Source of the DNA: Paratinospora sagittata
Lineage: Eukaryota; Streptophyta; Magnoliopsida; Ranunculales; Menispermaceae
Reading direction: 5' to 3'
NCBI GenBank assembly: GCA_035771175.1
Contig: CM069590.1
Span: 33,804,821 to 33,868,820, forward strand
DNA length: 64,000 nucleotides
Below the pieces are notes generated by a model. That model was not told the DNA's origin, searched no databases, and was given only the letters and a program-made list of their open reading frames with translations. Every line of letters starts with the position of its first letter. Position 1 is the first letter of the stretch. The position numbers were made by a program, and so were the translations under genes. Of this stretch, positions 12,501 through 24,156 are shown piece by piece.

Positions 12501-15132
12501 ATAACCTGATTATTTCTCAAGTTTTTCATTTTATCCCTTTTGTGCTGAGATTTCCAAAGGCTATCTATTGTTTTAAACTGTAAGTATATGAAGTGTTCTC
12601 GGTAAGAGAACACATCAAAGAAGAACACATCAACTGTATTGCATCAAGAACACATCAAACAATAGCTTTTCAAGTCTACAAAGATCAAGCTCGAAAAACG
12701 AAGACATATCTCATGTCTAATTCATTGGTTTTATCTTTGGCGTGTAGGGTAACTTCTCGATCAATCTCAGCACTAAAACTCTGAAAATTGCAAAGTCTTC
12801 AAAATCACTTCGATATAGTATTGCATTTTGAAAAAATGTTTTTCGAAACGTTTTAATCATAATTTCAATGTGTTTTGAATCATTTAAAAGTTTTTAATCT
12901 TATATCAATATGTTTTGAGTCAATGGACTGGTTCTTGAGTGTCAAAATATTAATTTTTCAAAAATAAGGCTATCCGGCAATTTGCCAAAACTTTCCAGAA
13001 GGCACTAGCGCACTATCAGTGTTAATAGCACCCTAATAGGGTTCTATAATAAAACATTTGTTTTTCTGGAAAATTGTCTATAGCGCACTATCCCCTTTGA
13101 TAACTCGCTATAAAGTTGTTCCCGTGATCTTTCCATTTTTAGTAAAATTGGCAATAGTGCGCTATAGGCCTTGTTAACACGCTATCGGAAACTCAGAAAA
13201 ACCCGAGCTCTTGGGTTTGTGTATATCGACCTGCTATCAGTCAATAGAGAACATGATACACAACCCAATAGCACACTATCCACGTCTGAGACAAAAATTT
13301 GATATTTCTAACGAGAAAAATGTGGGCACTTCTACTTTGCTCGATTTTTCTATTCCTTGCACAGTTTTGCCAGGTTATCTTTATTGAAATATTCTCTACT
13401 AACACCTTGATGATTTCCATTGTCTCGCACTCCCAAAACAACTTTAGATTAAACAACGTTTTGAATTCAAATCATTTTGTACTCTCTTGCTCTTTAACCT
13501 GCAACTGCTAATTTTATAAAACCCTCATTCACTGATTTTCAAAGATAGAACACACACGATTTTTGCAAGTTAGACTGAGCTTTCCAAAGAGTATTTAAAT
13601 AGAAGAAATTCGCGATTCTTGCATTTGCCCAAACAACCTTCGAACTGAATCAAAATTGCAAGCTGTCTTGAAGATAACCTCATTATTTCGCAAGTTCTTC
13701 ATTTTATTCCTTTTGTGCTGAGATTTCCAGAAGCTATCTATTGTTTTAAATTGTAAGTATATGAAATGTTGTCGGTAAGAGAACTCATCAAACAAGAACA
13801 CATCACCTGCATTGCATCAGGAACACATCAAACAATAGCTTCCGAAGTCCACAAAGATCAAACTCGGAGACGAAGACATATCTCATGTCTAATGCATTAG
13901 TTTAATATTTGGTGTGTAGGGTAACCTCTCCATCAATCTCAGCACTAAAACACTGAAAATTGCAAAGTCTTATATATCACTTCGATATAGTATTTCATTT
14001 TGAAAAAATGTTTACCGAAAGGTTTTACTCATAATTTCAATGAGTTTTGAATTTCAAAGTGTTTTGAGTCAATGGAATGGTTCTTGAGTGTCAAAATATT
14101 AAATTTTCAAAAATAAGGCTATCCAGCAATTTACCAAAATTTTTCAGAAGGCTCTAGCGCACTATCAGTGTTGATAGCACGCTGATAGGGTTCAATAATA
14201 AAACATTTATTTTTTTGGAAAATTTTCTATAGCGCTCTATCCCCTTTGATAACTCGCTATAGAGCTGTTGCCGCGATCTTTCCATTCTTAGTAAAATGGG
14301 CAATAGTGCGCTATAGGCCTTGATAAAACGTTATCGGAAAGTCTGAAAAGCTCGAGTTCTCGGGTTTTTGTATATCGACCTACTATATGTCAATAGAGAA
14401 CATGATACACAACCCAATAGCACACGCTATTCAGGTTTGAGAAAAAAAATCTGATATTTCTAATGAGAAAAATGTGGGCACTTCTGCTTGCTCGATTTTT
14501 TCTATACCTTACACAGTTTTTCCAGGTTATCTTAATTGAAATATTCTCAACTAACACCTTGATGATTCTCATTGTCTCACAGGCCCAAAACAACTTTAGA
14601 TTAAACAATGTTTTGAATTCAAATCATTTTCTACTCTCTTGCTCTTTAACCTGCAACTGCTAATTTTTTAAAACCCTCATTCTCTAATTTTCAAAGATAG
14701 AACACACATGATTTTTGCAAGTTAGACTGAGTTTTCCAAAGAGTGTTTAAATAGAAGAAAGTCATGATTCTTGCATTTGTCCAAACAACCTTCGAACTGA
14801 ATCAAAATTGCAAACTGTCTTGAAGATAACCTGATTATTTCTCAAGTTTTTCATTTTATCCCTTTTGTGCTGAGATTTCCAAAGGCTATCTATTGTTTTA
14901 AACTGTAAGTATATGAAGTGTTCTCGGTAAGAGAACACATCAAAGAAGAACACATCAACTGTATTGCATCAAGAACACATCAAACAATAGCTTTTCAAGT
15001 CTACAAAGATCAAGCTCGAAAAATGAAGACATATCTCATGTCTAATTCATTGGTTTTATCTTTGGCGTGTAGGGTAACTTCTCGATCAATCTCAGCACTA
15101 AAACTCTGAAAATTGCAAAGTCTTCAAAATCA
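9579..15132 (+). repeat. Higher-order repeat of array 1, copy 1 (5,554 bp)
   Basis: Five monomers in the order P (1171), Qs (882), R (1176), P (1172), Q' (1153). P carries TTAATAGCACCCTAATAGG, Q types carry CTTATATATCACTTCG, and R carries CACATCGATATAG. Shifting by 5,554 bases overlays 10750 on 16303, 11632 on 17186 and 12808 on 18362 with very few differences. The composite unit was therefore duplicated as a block. Confidence 0.9.
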
Positions 15133-18100
15133 CTTCGATATAGTATTGCATTTTGAAAAAATGTTTTTCGAAACGTTTTAATCATAATTTCAATGTGTTT
15201 TGAATCATTTAAAAGTTTTTAATCTTATATCAATATGTTTTGAGTCAATGGACTGGTTCTTGAGTGTCAAAATATTAATTTTTCAAAAATAAGGCTATCC
15301 GGCAATTTGCCAAAACTTTCCAGAAGGCACTAGCGCACTATCAGTGTTAATAGCACCCTAATAGGGTTCTATAATAAAACATTTGTTTTTCTGGAAAATT
15401 GTCTATAGCGCACTATCCCCTTTGATAACTCGCTATAAAGTTGTTCCCGTGATCTTTCCATTTTTAGTAAAATTGGCAATAGTGCGCTATAGGCCTTGTT
15501 AACACGCTATCGGAAACTCAGAAAAACCCGAGCTCTTGGGTTTGTGTATATCGACCTGCTATCAGTCAATAGAGAACATGATACACAACCCAATAGCACA
15601 CTATCCACGTCTGAGACAAAAATTTGATATTTCTAACGAGAAAAATGTGGGCACTTCTACTTGCTCGATTTTTCTATTCCTTGCACAGTTTTGCCAGGTT
15701 ATCTTTATTGAAATATTCTCTACTAACACCTTGATGATTTCCATTGTCTCGCACTCCCAAAACAACTTTAGATTAAACAACGTTTTGAATTCAAATCATT
15801 TTGTACTCTCTTGCTCTTTAACCTGCAACTGCTAATTTTATAAAACCCTCATTCACTGATTTTCAAAGATAGAACACACACGATTTTTGCAAGTTAGACT
15901 GAGCTTTCCAAAGAGTATTTAAATAGAAGAAATTCGCGATTCTTGCATTTGCCCAAACAACCTTCGAACTGAATCAAAATTGCAAGCTGTCTTGAAGATA
16001 ACCTCATTATTTCGCAAGTTCTTCATTTTATCCCTTTTGTGCTGAGATTTCCAGAAGCTATCTATTGTTTTAAATTGTAAGTATATGAAATGTTGTCGGT
16101 AAGAGAACTCATCAAACAAGAACACATCACCTGCATTGCATCAGGAACACATCAAACAATAGCTTCCGAAGTCGACAAAGATCAAACTCGGAGACGAAGA
16201 CATATCTCATGTCTAATGCATTAGTTTAATATTTGGTGTGTAGGGTAACCTCTCCATCAATCTCAGCACTAAAACACTGAAAATTGCAAAGTCTTATATA
16301 TCACTTCGATATAGTATTTCATTTTGAAAAAATGTTTACCGAAAGGTTTTACTCATAATTTCAATGAGTTTTGAATTTCAAAGTGTTTTGAGTCAATGGA
16401 ATGGTTCTTGAGTGTCAAAATATTAAATTTTCAAAAATAAGGCTATCCAGCAATTTACCAAAATTTTTCAGAAGGCTCTAGCGCACTATCAGTGTTGATA
16501 GCACGCTGATAGGGTTCAATAATAAAACATTTATTTTTTTGGAAAATTTTCTATAGCGCTCTATCCCCTTTGATAACTCGCTATAGAGCTGTTGCCGCGA
16601 TCTTTCCATTCTTAGTAAAATGGGCAATAGTGCGCTATAGGCCTTGATAAAACGTTATCGGAAAGTCTGAAAAGCTCGAGTTCTCGGGTTTTTGTATATC
16701 GACCTACTATATGTCAATAAAGAACATGATACACAACCCAATAGCACTATCAGTGTTGATAGCACGCTGATAGGGTTTAAATATAAGAAAGTCGTGATTC
16801 TTGCATTTTCCCAAACAACCTTTGAACTGAATAAAAATTGCAAACTGTCTTGAAGATAACCTCATTATTTCGCAAGTTCTTCATTTTATCCCTTTTGTGC
16901 TGAGATTTCCAAAGGCTATCTGTCGTTTTTATCTGTAACTATATAAAGTGTTCTCGGTAAGAGAACACATCCGACAAGAACACATCACCTGTATTTTTTT
17001 TTCTAAGGCTACAACTAATTATGAACAACACATTAAACAATAGTTATCGAAGTCTACAAAGATCAAGCTTGAAGAACGAAGACATATCTCATGTCTAATT
17101 CATTAGTTTTATCTTTGGTGTGTAGGGTAACTTCTCGATCAATCTCAGCACTAAAACTCTGAAAATTGCAAAGTCTCCAAAATCACATCGATATAGTATT
17201 TCATTTTGAAAAAATGTTTTTCAGAAGGTTTTAATCATAATTTCATTAAGTTTGGAATTATTTAAAAGTTTTTAATCTTATATCAATATGTTTTGAGTCA
17301 ATGGAATGGTTCTTGAGTTTCAAAATATTAATTTTTCAAAAATAAGGCCATCCCGCAATTTGCCAAAATTTTTCAGAAGGCACTAGCACACTATCATTGT
17401 TGATAGCACGCTGATAGGGTTTAATAGTACAACATTTATTTTTGTGAAAAATTGTCTATAGCGCGTTATCCCCTTTGATAACTCGCTATAGAGCTGTTGC
17501 CGTGATCTTTCCATTCTTAGTAAAATGGGCAATAGTGCGCTATAGGCCTTGATAAAACGTTATCGGAAAGTCTGAAAAGCTCGAGTTCTCGGGTTTTTGT
17601 ATATCGACCTACTATATGTCAATAGAGAACATGATACACAACCCAATAGCACACGCTATTCAGGTTTGAGAAAAAAAATCTGATATTTCTAATGAGAAAA
17701 ATGTGGGCACTTCTGCTTGCTCGATTTTTTCTATACCTTACACAGTTTTTCCAGGTTATCTTAATTGAAATATTCTCAACTAACACCTTGATGATTCTCA
17801 TTGTCTCACAGGCCCAAAACAACTTTAGATTAAACAATGTTTTGAATTCAAATCATTTTGTACTCTCTTGCTCTTTAACCTGCAACTGCTAATTTTTTAA
17901 AACCCTCATTCTCTAATTTTCAAAGATAGAACACACATGATTTTTGCAAGTTAGACTGAGTTTTCCAAAGAGTGTTTAAATAGAAGAAAGTCATGATTCT
18001 TGCATTTGTCCAAACAACCTTCGAACTGAATCAAAATTGCAAACTGTCTTGAAGATAACCTGATTATTTCTCAAGTTTTTCATTTTATCCCTTTTGTGCT

Positions 18101-19557
18101 GAGATTTCCAAAGGCTATCTATTGTTTTAAACTGTAAGTATATGAAGTGTTCTCGGTAAGAGAACACATCAAAGAAGAACACATCAACTGTATTGCATCA
18201 AGAACACATCAAACAATAGCTTTTCAAGTCTACAAAGATCAAGCTCGAAAAATGAAGACATATCTCATGTCTAATTCATTGGTTTTATCTTTGGCGTGTA
18301 GGGTAACTTCTCGATCAATCTCAGCACTAAAACTCTGAAAATTGCAAAGTCTTCAAAATCACTTCGATATAGTATTGCATTTTGAAAAAATGTTTTTCGA
18401 AACGCTTTAATCATAATTTCAATGAGTTTTGAATCATTTAAAAGTTTTTAATCTTATATCAATATGTTTTGAGTCAATGGACTAGTTCTTGAGTGTCAAA
18501 ATATTAATTTTTCAAAAATAAGGCTATCCGGCAATTTGCCAAAACTTTCCAGAAGGCACTAGCGCACTATTAGTGTTAATAGCACCCTAATAGGGTTCTA
18601 TAATAAAACATTTGTTTTTCTGAAAAATTGCCTATAGCGCACTATCCCCTTTGATAACTCGCTATAAAGTTGTTCCCGTGATCTTTCCATTTTTAGTAAA
18701 ATTGGCAATAGTGCGCTATAGGCCTTGTTAACACGCTATTGGAAACTCAGAAAAACCCGAGCTCTTGGGTTTGTGTATATCGACCTGCTATCAGTCAATA
18801 GAGAACATGATACACAACCCAATAGCACACTATCCACGTCTGAGACAAAAATCTGATATTTCTAACGAGAAAAATGTGGGCACTTCTACTTGCTCGATTT
18901 TTCTATTCCTTGCACAGTTTTGCCAGGTTATCTTTATTGAAATATTCTCTACTAACACCTTGATGATTTCCATTGTCTCGCACTCCCAAAACAACTTTAG
19001 ATTAAACAACGTTTTGAATTCAAATCATTTTGTACTCTCTTGCTCTTTAACCTGCAACTGCTAATTTTATAAAACCCTCATTCACTGATTTTCAAAGATA
19101 GAACACACACGATTTTTGCAAGTTAGACTGAGCTTTCCAAAGAGTATTTAAATAGAAGAAATTCGTGTTTCTTGCATTTGCCCAAACAACCTTCGAACTA
19201 AATCAAAATTACAAACTGTCTTGAAGATAACCTCATTATTTTGCAAGTTCTTCATTTTATCCCTTTTGTGCTGAGATTTCCAATGGCTATCCGTCGTTTT
19301 TAACTTTAACTATATAAAGTATTCTCGGTAAGAGAACACATCCGACAAGAACACATCACTTGTATTTTTTTTTATAAGGGCTACAACTAATTATGAGCAA
19401 CACATTAAACAATAGCTATCGAAGTCTACAAAGATCAAGCTCGAAGAACGAAGACATATCTCATGTCTAATTCATTAGTTTGATCTTTGGTGTGTAGGGT
19501 AACTTCTCGATCAATCTCAGCACTAAAACTCTGAAAATTGCAAAGTCTTCAAAATCA
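15133..19557 (+). repeat. Higher-order repeat of array 1, copy 2 (partial)
   Basis: P (15133), Qs (16303), R (17186), P (18362) repeat the order of copy 1, including the same 882/883-bp shortened unit with the same internal deletion (11190 and 16742). The last P changes partway (near 19180) into another variant carrying TTTTATAAGGGCTACAAC, so the duplication ends inside it. Confidence 0.85.
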
Positions 19558-21723
19558 CTTTGATATAGTATTTCATTTTGACAAAATATTTTTCGAAAGG
19601 TTTTAATCATAATTTCAATGATTTTTGAAATATTTAAAAGTATTTAATCTTATATCAATATGTTTTGAGTCAATGAAATGGTTCTTGAGTGTCAAAATAT
19701 TAATTTTTCAAAAATAAGGCTACCCAGCAATTTGCCAAAACTTTCCAGAAGGCACTAGCGCACGATCAGTGTTAATAGCACCCTAATAGGGTTTTATAAT
19801 AAAACATTTGTTTTTCTGGAAAATTGTCTATAGCGCGCTATCCCCTTTGATAACTCGCTATAAAGCTGTTGCCGTGATCTTTCCATTTTTAGTAAAATTG
19901 GCGATAGTGCGTTATAGGCCTTGTTAACACGCTATCAGAAAGTCAGAAAAGCACGAGCTCTCGGGTTTGTGTATATCGACCTGCTATCTGTCAATAGAGA
20001 ACATGATACACAACCCAATAGCATGTTGTCCACGTCTGAGACAAAAATCTAATATTTCTAACGCGAAAAATGTGGGCACTTCTGCTTGCTCGATTGTTCT
20101 ATTCCTTACACAATTTTGCCAGGTTTTCTTAATTGAAATATTCTCTACTAACAACTTGATGATTCCCATTGTCTCGCACTCCCAAAACAACTTTAGATTA
20201 AACAACGTTTTGAATTCAAATTATTTTGTACTCTCTTGCTCTTTAACCTGCAACTGCTAATTTTATAAAACGCTCATTCACTTATTTTCAAAGATAGAAC
20301 ACACGATTTTTGCAAGTTAGACTGATCTTTCCAAAGAGTGTTTAAATAGAAGAAAGTCATGATTCTTGCATTTCCCCAAACAACCTTCGAACTGAATCAA
20401 AATTGCAAACTGTCTTGAAGATAACCTCATTATTTTGCAAGTTCTTCATTTTATCCCTTTTGTGCTGAGATTTCCAGAGGCTATCTGTTGTTTTAAACTG
20501 TAAGCATATGAAGTGTTCTCGGTAAGAGAACACATCAAAGAAGAACACATCACCTGTATTGCATCAAGAACACATCAAACAATAGCTTTCGAAGTCTACA
20601 AAGATCAAGCTCGAAGAACGAAGACATATCTCATGTCCAATGCACTAGTTTGATCTTTGGTGTGTAGGGTAACCTCTCGATCAATCTCAGCACTAAAACT
20701 CATAAAATTGCAAAGTCTTCAAAATCATTTCGATATAGTATTTCATTTTGAAAAAATGTTTTCTGAAAGGTTTTAATCACACTTTCAATCAGTTTTGAAT
20801 TATTTAAAAGTGTTTAATCTTATATCAAAGTATTTTGAGTCAATGGAATGGTTCTTGAGTGTCAAAATATTAATTTTTCAAAAATAAGGCTATCCAGCAA
20901 TTTGCAAAAATTTTCCAGAAGGCACTAGCGCACTATTAGTGTTGATAGCACGCTGATAGGGTTCTATAATAAAACATTTGTTTTTCTGAAAAATTGTCTA
21001 TAGCGCGCTATCCCCTTTGATAACTCGCTATAAAGTTGTTGCTGTGATCTTTCTATTTTTATTAAAATGGGCAATAGCGCACTATAGGCCTTGATAACAC
21101 GCTATCGGAAAGTCTGAAAAACTCGAGCTCTCGGGTTTGTGTATATCGACCTGCTATCTGTCCATAGAGAACATGATACACAACCCAATATTGACCTGCT
21201 ATTCTCTACTAACACCTAGATGACTCTCATTGTCTCGCACGCCCAAAATAACTTTAGATTAAACAATGTTTTGAATTCAAATCATTTTGTACTCTCTTGC
21301 TCTTTAACCTACAACTTCTAATTTTATAAAACACTCATTCTCTGATCTTCAAAAATACAACACACACAATTTTTGCAAGTTAGATTGAGCTTTCCAAAGA
21401 GTTTTTCAAGAGAAGAAAGTTCTTCATTTTATCCCTTTTGTGCTTAGATTGGCAGAGGCTATCCATTGTTTTAAACTGTAAGTATATGAAGTGGTCTCAG
21501 TAAGATAACACATCAAAAAAGAACACATCACCTGTATTGCATCAAGAACACATCAAACAATAGCTTTCGAAGTCTACAAAGATCAAGCTCGAAGAACGAA
21601 GACGTATCTCATGTCTAATGCATTAGTTTAATCTTTGGTGTGTAGGGTAACGTCTCGATCAATCTCAGCACTATAACTCTGAAAATTGCAAAGTCTTTAA
21701 AATCACTTCGATATAGTATTTTT

Positions 21724-22480
21724 CATTCATATATATATATATATAGTTCTAAAGATATATATATCTAATAATATTTTTCATTCAAATTTTTCCATCAATA
21801 ATATGGTATATATATATCTCCTATATGCATAGACATATAGATATATATATATATATATATATTTTATCATAACCATATATATAGTTTTCATAAATCATAA
21901 CTATATATATATTTAAATCAAACTATATAAAAATCATATAGTTTTCTAGATATATATTTAATATAAATCTCAACTATATATAATTGACATATATATAGTT
22001 CTAGAGATATATATATCTAACAAATTTTTTTCATCCACAATTTTTCATTTTAATCATCACAATATATATAGTTTTCATAAATCATAACTATATATATATT
22101 TAAATCAAACTATACAAAAATCATATAGTTTTCTAGATATATATTTAATATAAATCTCAACTACATATAATTGACATATATATATAGTTCTAGAGATATA
22201 TATATGTAATAAGATTTTTCATCCAAAATTTCCTCATTAGCAACAAGGTATATATATATCTCCTATATGCATAGATATATAGATATATATTTAATCATAA
22301 CAATATATATAGTTTTCATAAATCATAACTATATATATATTTCTAAACTATATAAAACTATATAGTTTTTTTAGATATATATCTCATACAAATCTTAACT
22401 ATATATAATTCATATATATATATATAGTTCTAAAGATACATACATCTAATGAAATTTTTTTTCTTCCCCTAATTTGGGGG
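21724..22480 (-). repeat. AT-rich leader repeats of element II (truncated leader)
   Basis: Four approximate repeats marked by AGTTCTA(A/G)AGATA at about 21745, 21997, 22186 and 22426. They are built almost only of TATATA-type phrases plus AAATCATATAGTTTTC and TTCATAAATCATAACTATA. The same units, in the opposite orientation, fill the leader of element III (35510-36700), directly downstream of a PBS. Here too they lie next to a PBS (22504-22516). The leader joins satellite directly at about 21721-21727, so everything further downstream on this side is missing. Confidence 0.85.
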
Positions 22481-22503
22481 ACTTGGGTGGGCCGTGGACC
22501 GTA

Positions 22504-22516
22504 CTCTATGATACCA
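22504..22516 (-). promoter_or_regulatory. Primer binding site (initiator Met tRNA), mutated
   Basis: On the minus strand TGGTATCATAGAG lies five bases after the LTR end TGTTACA. It compares with the plant tRNA-iMet complement TGGTATCAGAGC and with the better copy at 35438-35448. One extra base disturbs the match. Confidence 0.75.
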
Positions 22517-22521
22517 TTAAA

Positions 22522-23527
22522 TGTAACACCCTGCCCGGACGCGCCAAAACCGGCGGTACACTCTCGAACGGGGCGCGCATTTGGAATAATGAAAATGGTA
22601 ACAACAGAGTGCGCAACGGAAAATATAATACATACTACAAATCTGATTTCATTTAATTCAGAATATACTTTGTACATGAAATGGTCAAGGGATCATACTC
22701 CCCAAAATCCCCAATGAATAATACAAAGGGTACAAAATGTGGGCCCCATAACCTACACCCAGTCCACCCTAATTTCCTGTGAAAGATTGGATAATAATGG
22801 AGTGAGCTTGACGCGCTCAGTGGGTAAATAGTTCGTGAGTATAACAATTAATAAAGTATACTTCAATATCAAATATCTTAAATACACATGTGAGCATCAT
22901 AATCAATCAATATGTATGTATGCATGACACCGTCTCGTATTGGTTTGATGAACGTACATCGCCTGAGTTCACGTACAAATGTCGTTCTCCTCTGGCGTAG
23001 CCAGGTTCTATTGTACGTCCCTCCTCAGGAACGATGCTCTGGATTCACGTACTGATGTCCCTCCCCAGGCGTAGCCGGGTTCTCATGTACGTCCCTCTCC
23101 AGAGAAATATAATGAATAGCGAGCAATGCTCCTAACTATTCTATGAGTCATAAACCATATACGTCCCTAGGTGGTGATATGTATGATGCCAATGCATGAA
23201 TTGGTCTAGTCTTTTCTTGACATTTAAACTGACTTTGGCAACGTCTGGTGATCCTTATCAGAGGTGGTATCATGACGTGCAAGGTTAGGACATTTAGTAT
23301 TACTTGTATAAGCTGATAGCTTTCAATAAGACCAACTAGATCAGTCTCCAGTTGAGAGGTGAGACACAAGGTCTGCTTAAATACCAATCGCCTAGAGCAG
23401 CCCGCTGCCTCCCGTTCCTTATGTGAAATGAGAAATGAGGAGGGTTCCTTATGTAGAGATTTTTGGTGCCAGAACGTTCGGGCGTTGCCCCTAATTTTTT
23501 TTTTTTGTGCAATCCTAGGGTATTACA
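22522..23527 (-). repeat. Complete LTR of element II (1,006 bp)
   Basis: On the minus strand it begins TGTAATACCCTAGG after a PPT and ends TGTTACA before a PBS, so it carries the marks of a 3' LTR on its right and of a 5' LTR on its left. It matches LTR-A (33984-35432) and LTR-C (49264-50871). Its U3 has only one GAACGTTCGGGCG unit. The TATA position (minus strand, near 23450-23456) reads CTACATAAGG instead of CTATATAAGG, so the promoter is weakened. Confidence 0.9.
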
Positions 23528-23543
23528 CTCTACCCCCCTTAAA
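23528..23543 (-). promoter_or_regulatory. Polypurine tract of element II
   Basis: On the minus strand TTTAAGGGGGGTAGAG runs directly into TGTAATACC. An almost identical tract precedes LTR-B and LTR-C. Confidence 0.9.
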
Positions 23544-23561
23544 TGGATTTCGCCCTCGAAA

Positions 23562-24059
23562 TCAATTCAAGTAGTTATGATAGTTATCTGCCTGAGATTC
23601 ACTGCCGGTGTCATCTTTTGCGAGTTCAGGGTAGTGCTTGTATGGTCCCTGGATAGCACTTTGGCCGGTGGAATCCTCATCATCATAAAACCATGGATAG
23701 CAAATGGAATCGGACTCATCCTTTGAAGATTCCAACCTTTGCATAACATATGGTGGTGGAGGGCGCTGGTTACATCGTTTGAGGGGAGGTAGGTTGAGCG
23801 GTGGAATACTTTTTCGTGTTGATGCTCAAATTCGGCCGATTGGCAATTTTGGTAGAAGGTCCTGCCAAGATGATGGCACGGGATTGTTACGAAAAAGCCA
23901 TGCAGGCTCTGGCGATATGGATCGTTGTCTGTGTGGTGACGGAGTTGGTGATGCAAAGTAGTTGTGACTTGACTCTACTTCTTCAGAAGTAGCCACAGGT
24001 TGCCAAGGAGGCCACCGCATGTGTGCATCACTATATCCATTGATATTATTTTCAGACAT
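23562..24059 (-). pseudogene. ORF3 of element II (165 codons, one in-frame stop)
   Basis: A conserved extra ORF between pol and the PPT. ATG at 24059 to TGA at 23562 is exactly 166 codons in one frame, interrupted by a single TGA after residue 77 (GRI-stop). Copy IV has CGA (Arg) at that position, so the stop is a C-to-T change. Visible parts are an acidic/aromatic N-terminus (MSENNINGYSDAH, WPPW), a Ser/Pro-rich stretch (ASPTPSPHRQRSISPE), a proline-rich middle (RPPPPYV) and an acidic C-terminus (DESDS, YDDEDSTGQ, ending NYHNYLN). No enzyme motif, zinc finger or membrane segment is seen and I recognise no family. It begins 97 bases after the gag-pol stop. ACACAG immediately precedes the ATG, which would fit a splice acceptor. 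Confidence 0.7.
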
Positions 24060-24156
24060 CTGTGTAGTTATTCAAGTGAAACAATGTATTAAGATAGGTG
24101 TAAACAAAGTTTCATCATTTTATTGATAAGTGAGAATAGTACAACATATCACATCA

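Larger units (their letters stand above)
8083..21723 (+). repeat. Satellite array 1, about 1.17-kb monomers, head to tail
   Basis: About twelve consecutive copies. The landmark CTTCGATATAG (or a one-base variant) occurs at about 8487, 9579, 10750, 11632, 12808, 13980, 15133, 16303, 17186, 18362, 19558, 20728 and 21707. Intervals cluster at 1.09-1.20 kb, with two shortened units of about 882 bp and one of 979 bp. Each monomer holds an AT-rich part (ATTTTGAAAAAATGTTTT...) and a cluster of TAGCGCGCTAT-type palindromes. Short ORFs of 60-99 codons recur on both strands only because the sequence repeats. They match no family and change by frameshift between monomers. The orientation is the same as in arrays 2 and 3. 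Confidence 0.95.

Noticed and set aside
8882..20548. Recurring 60-99-codon ORFs in the satellite (for example MCISTCYLSIENMIHNP on plus and FSYREHFIYLQF on minus)
   Set aside because: They recur because the monomer recurs, lie on both strands of the same bases, are interrupted in many monomers by indels, and show no domain or codon-position pattern. Not annotated as genes.
8083..21723. Possible CRISPR-like or rDNA spacer repeat
   Set aside because: Units are over 1 kb with no unique spacers, and no rRNA sequence is present.
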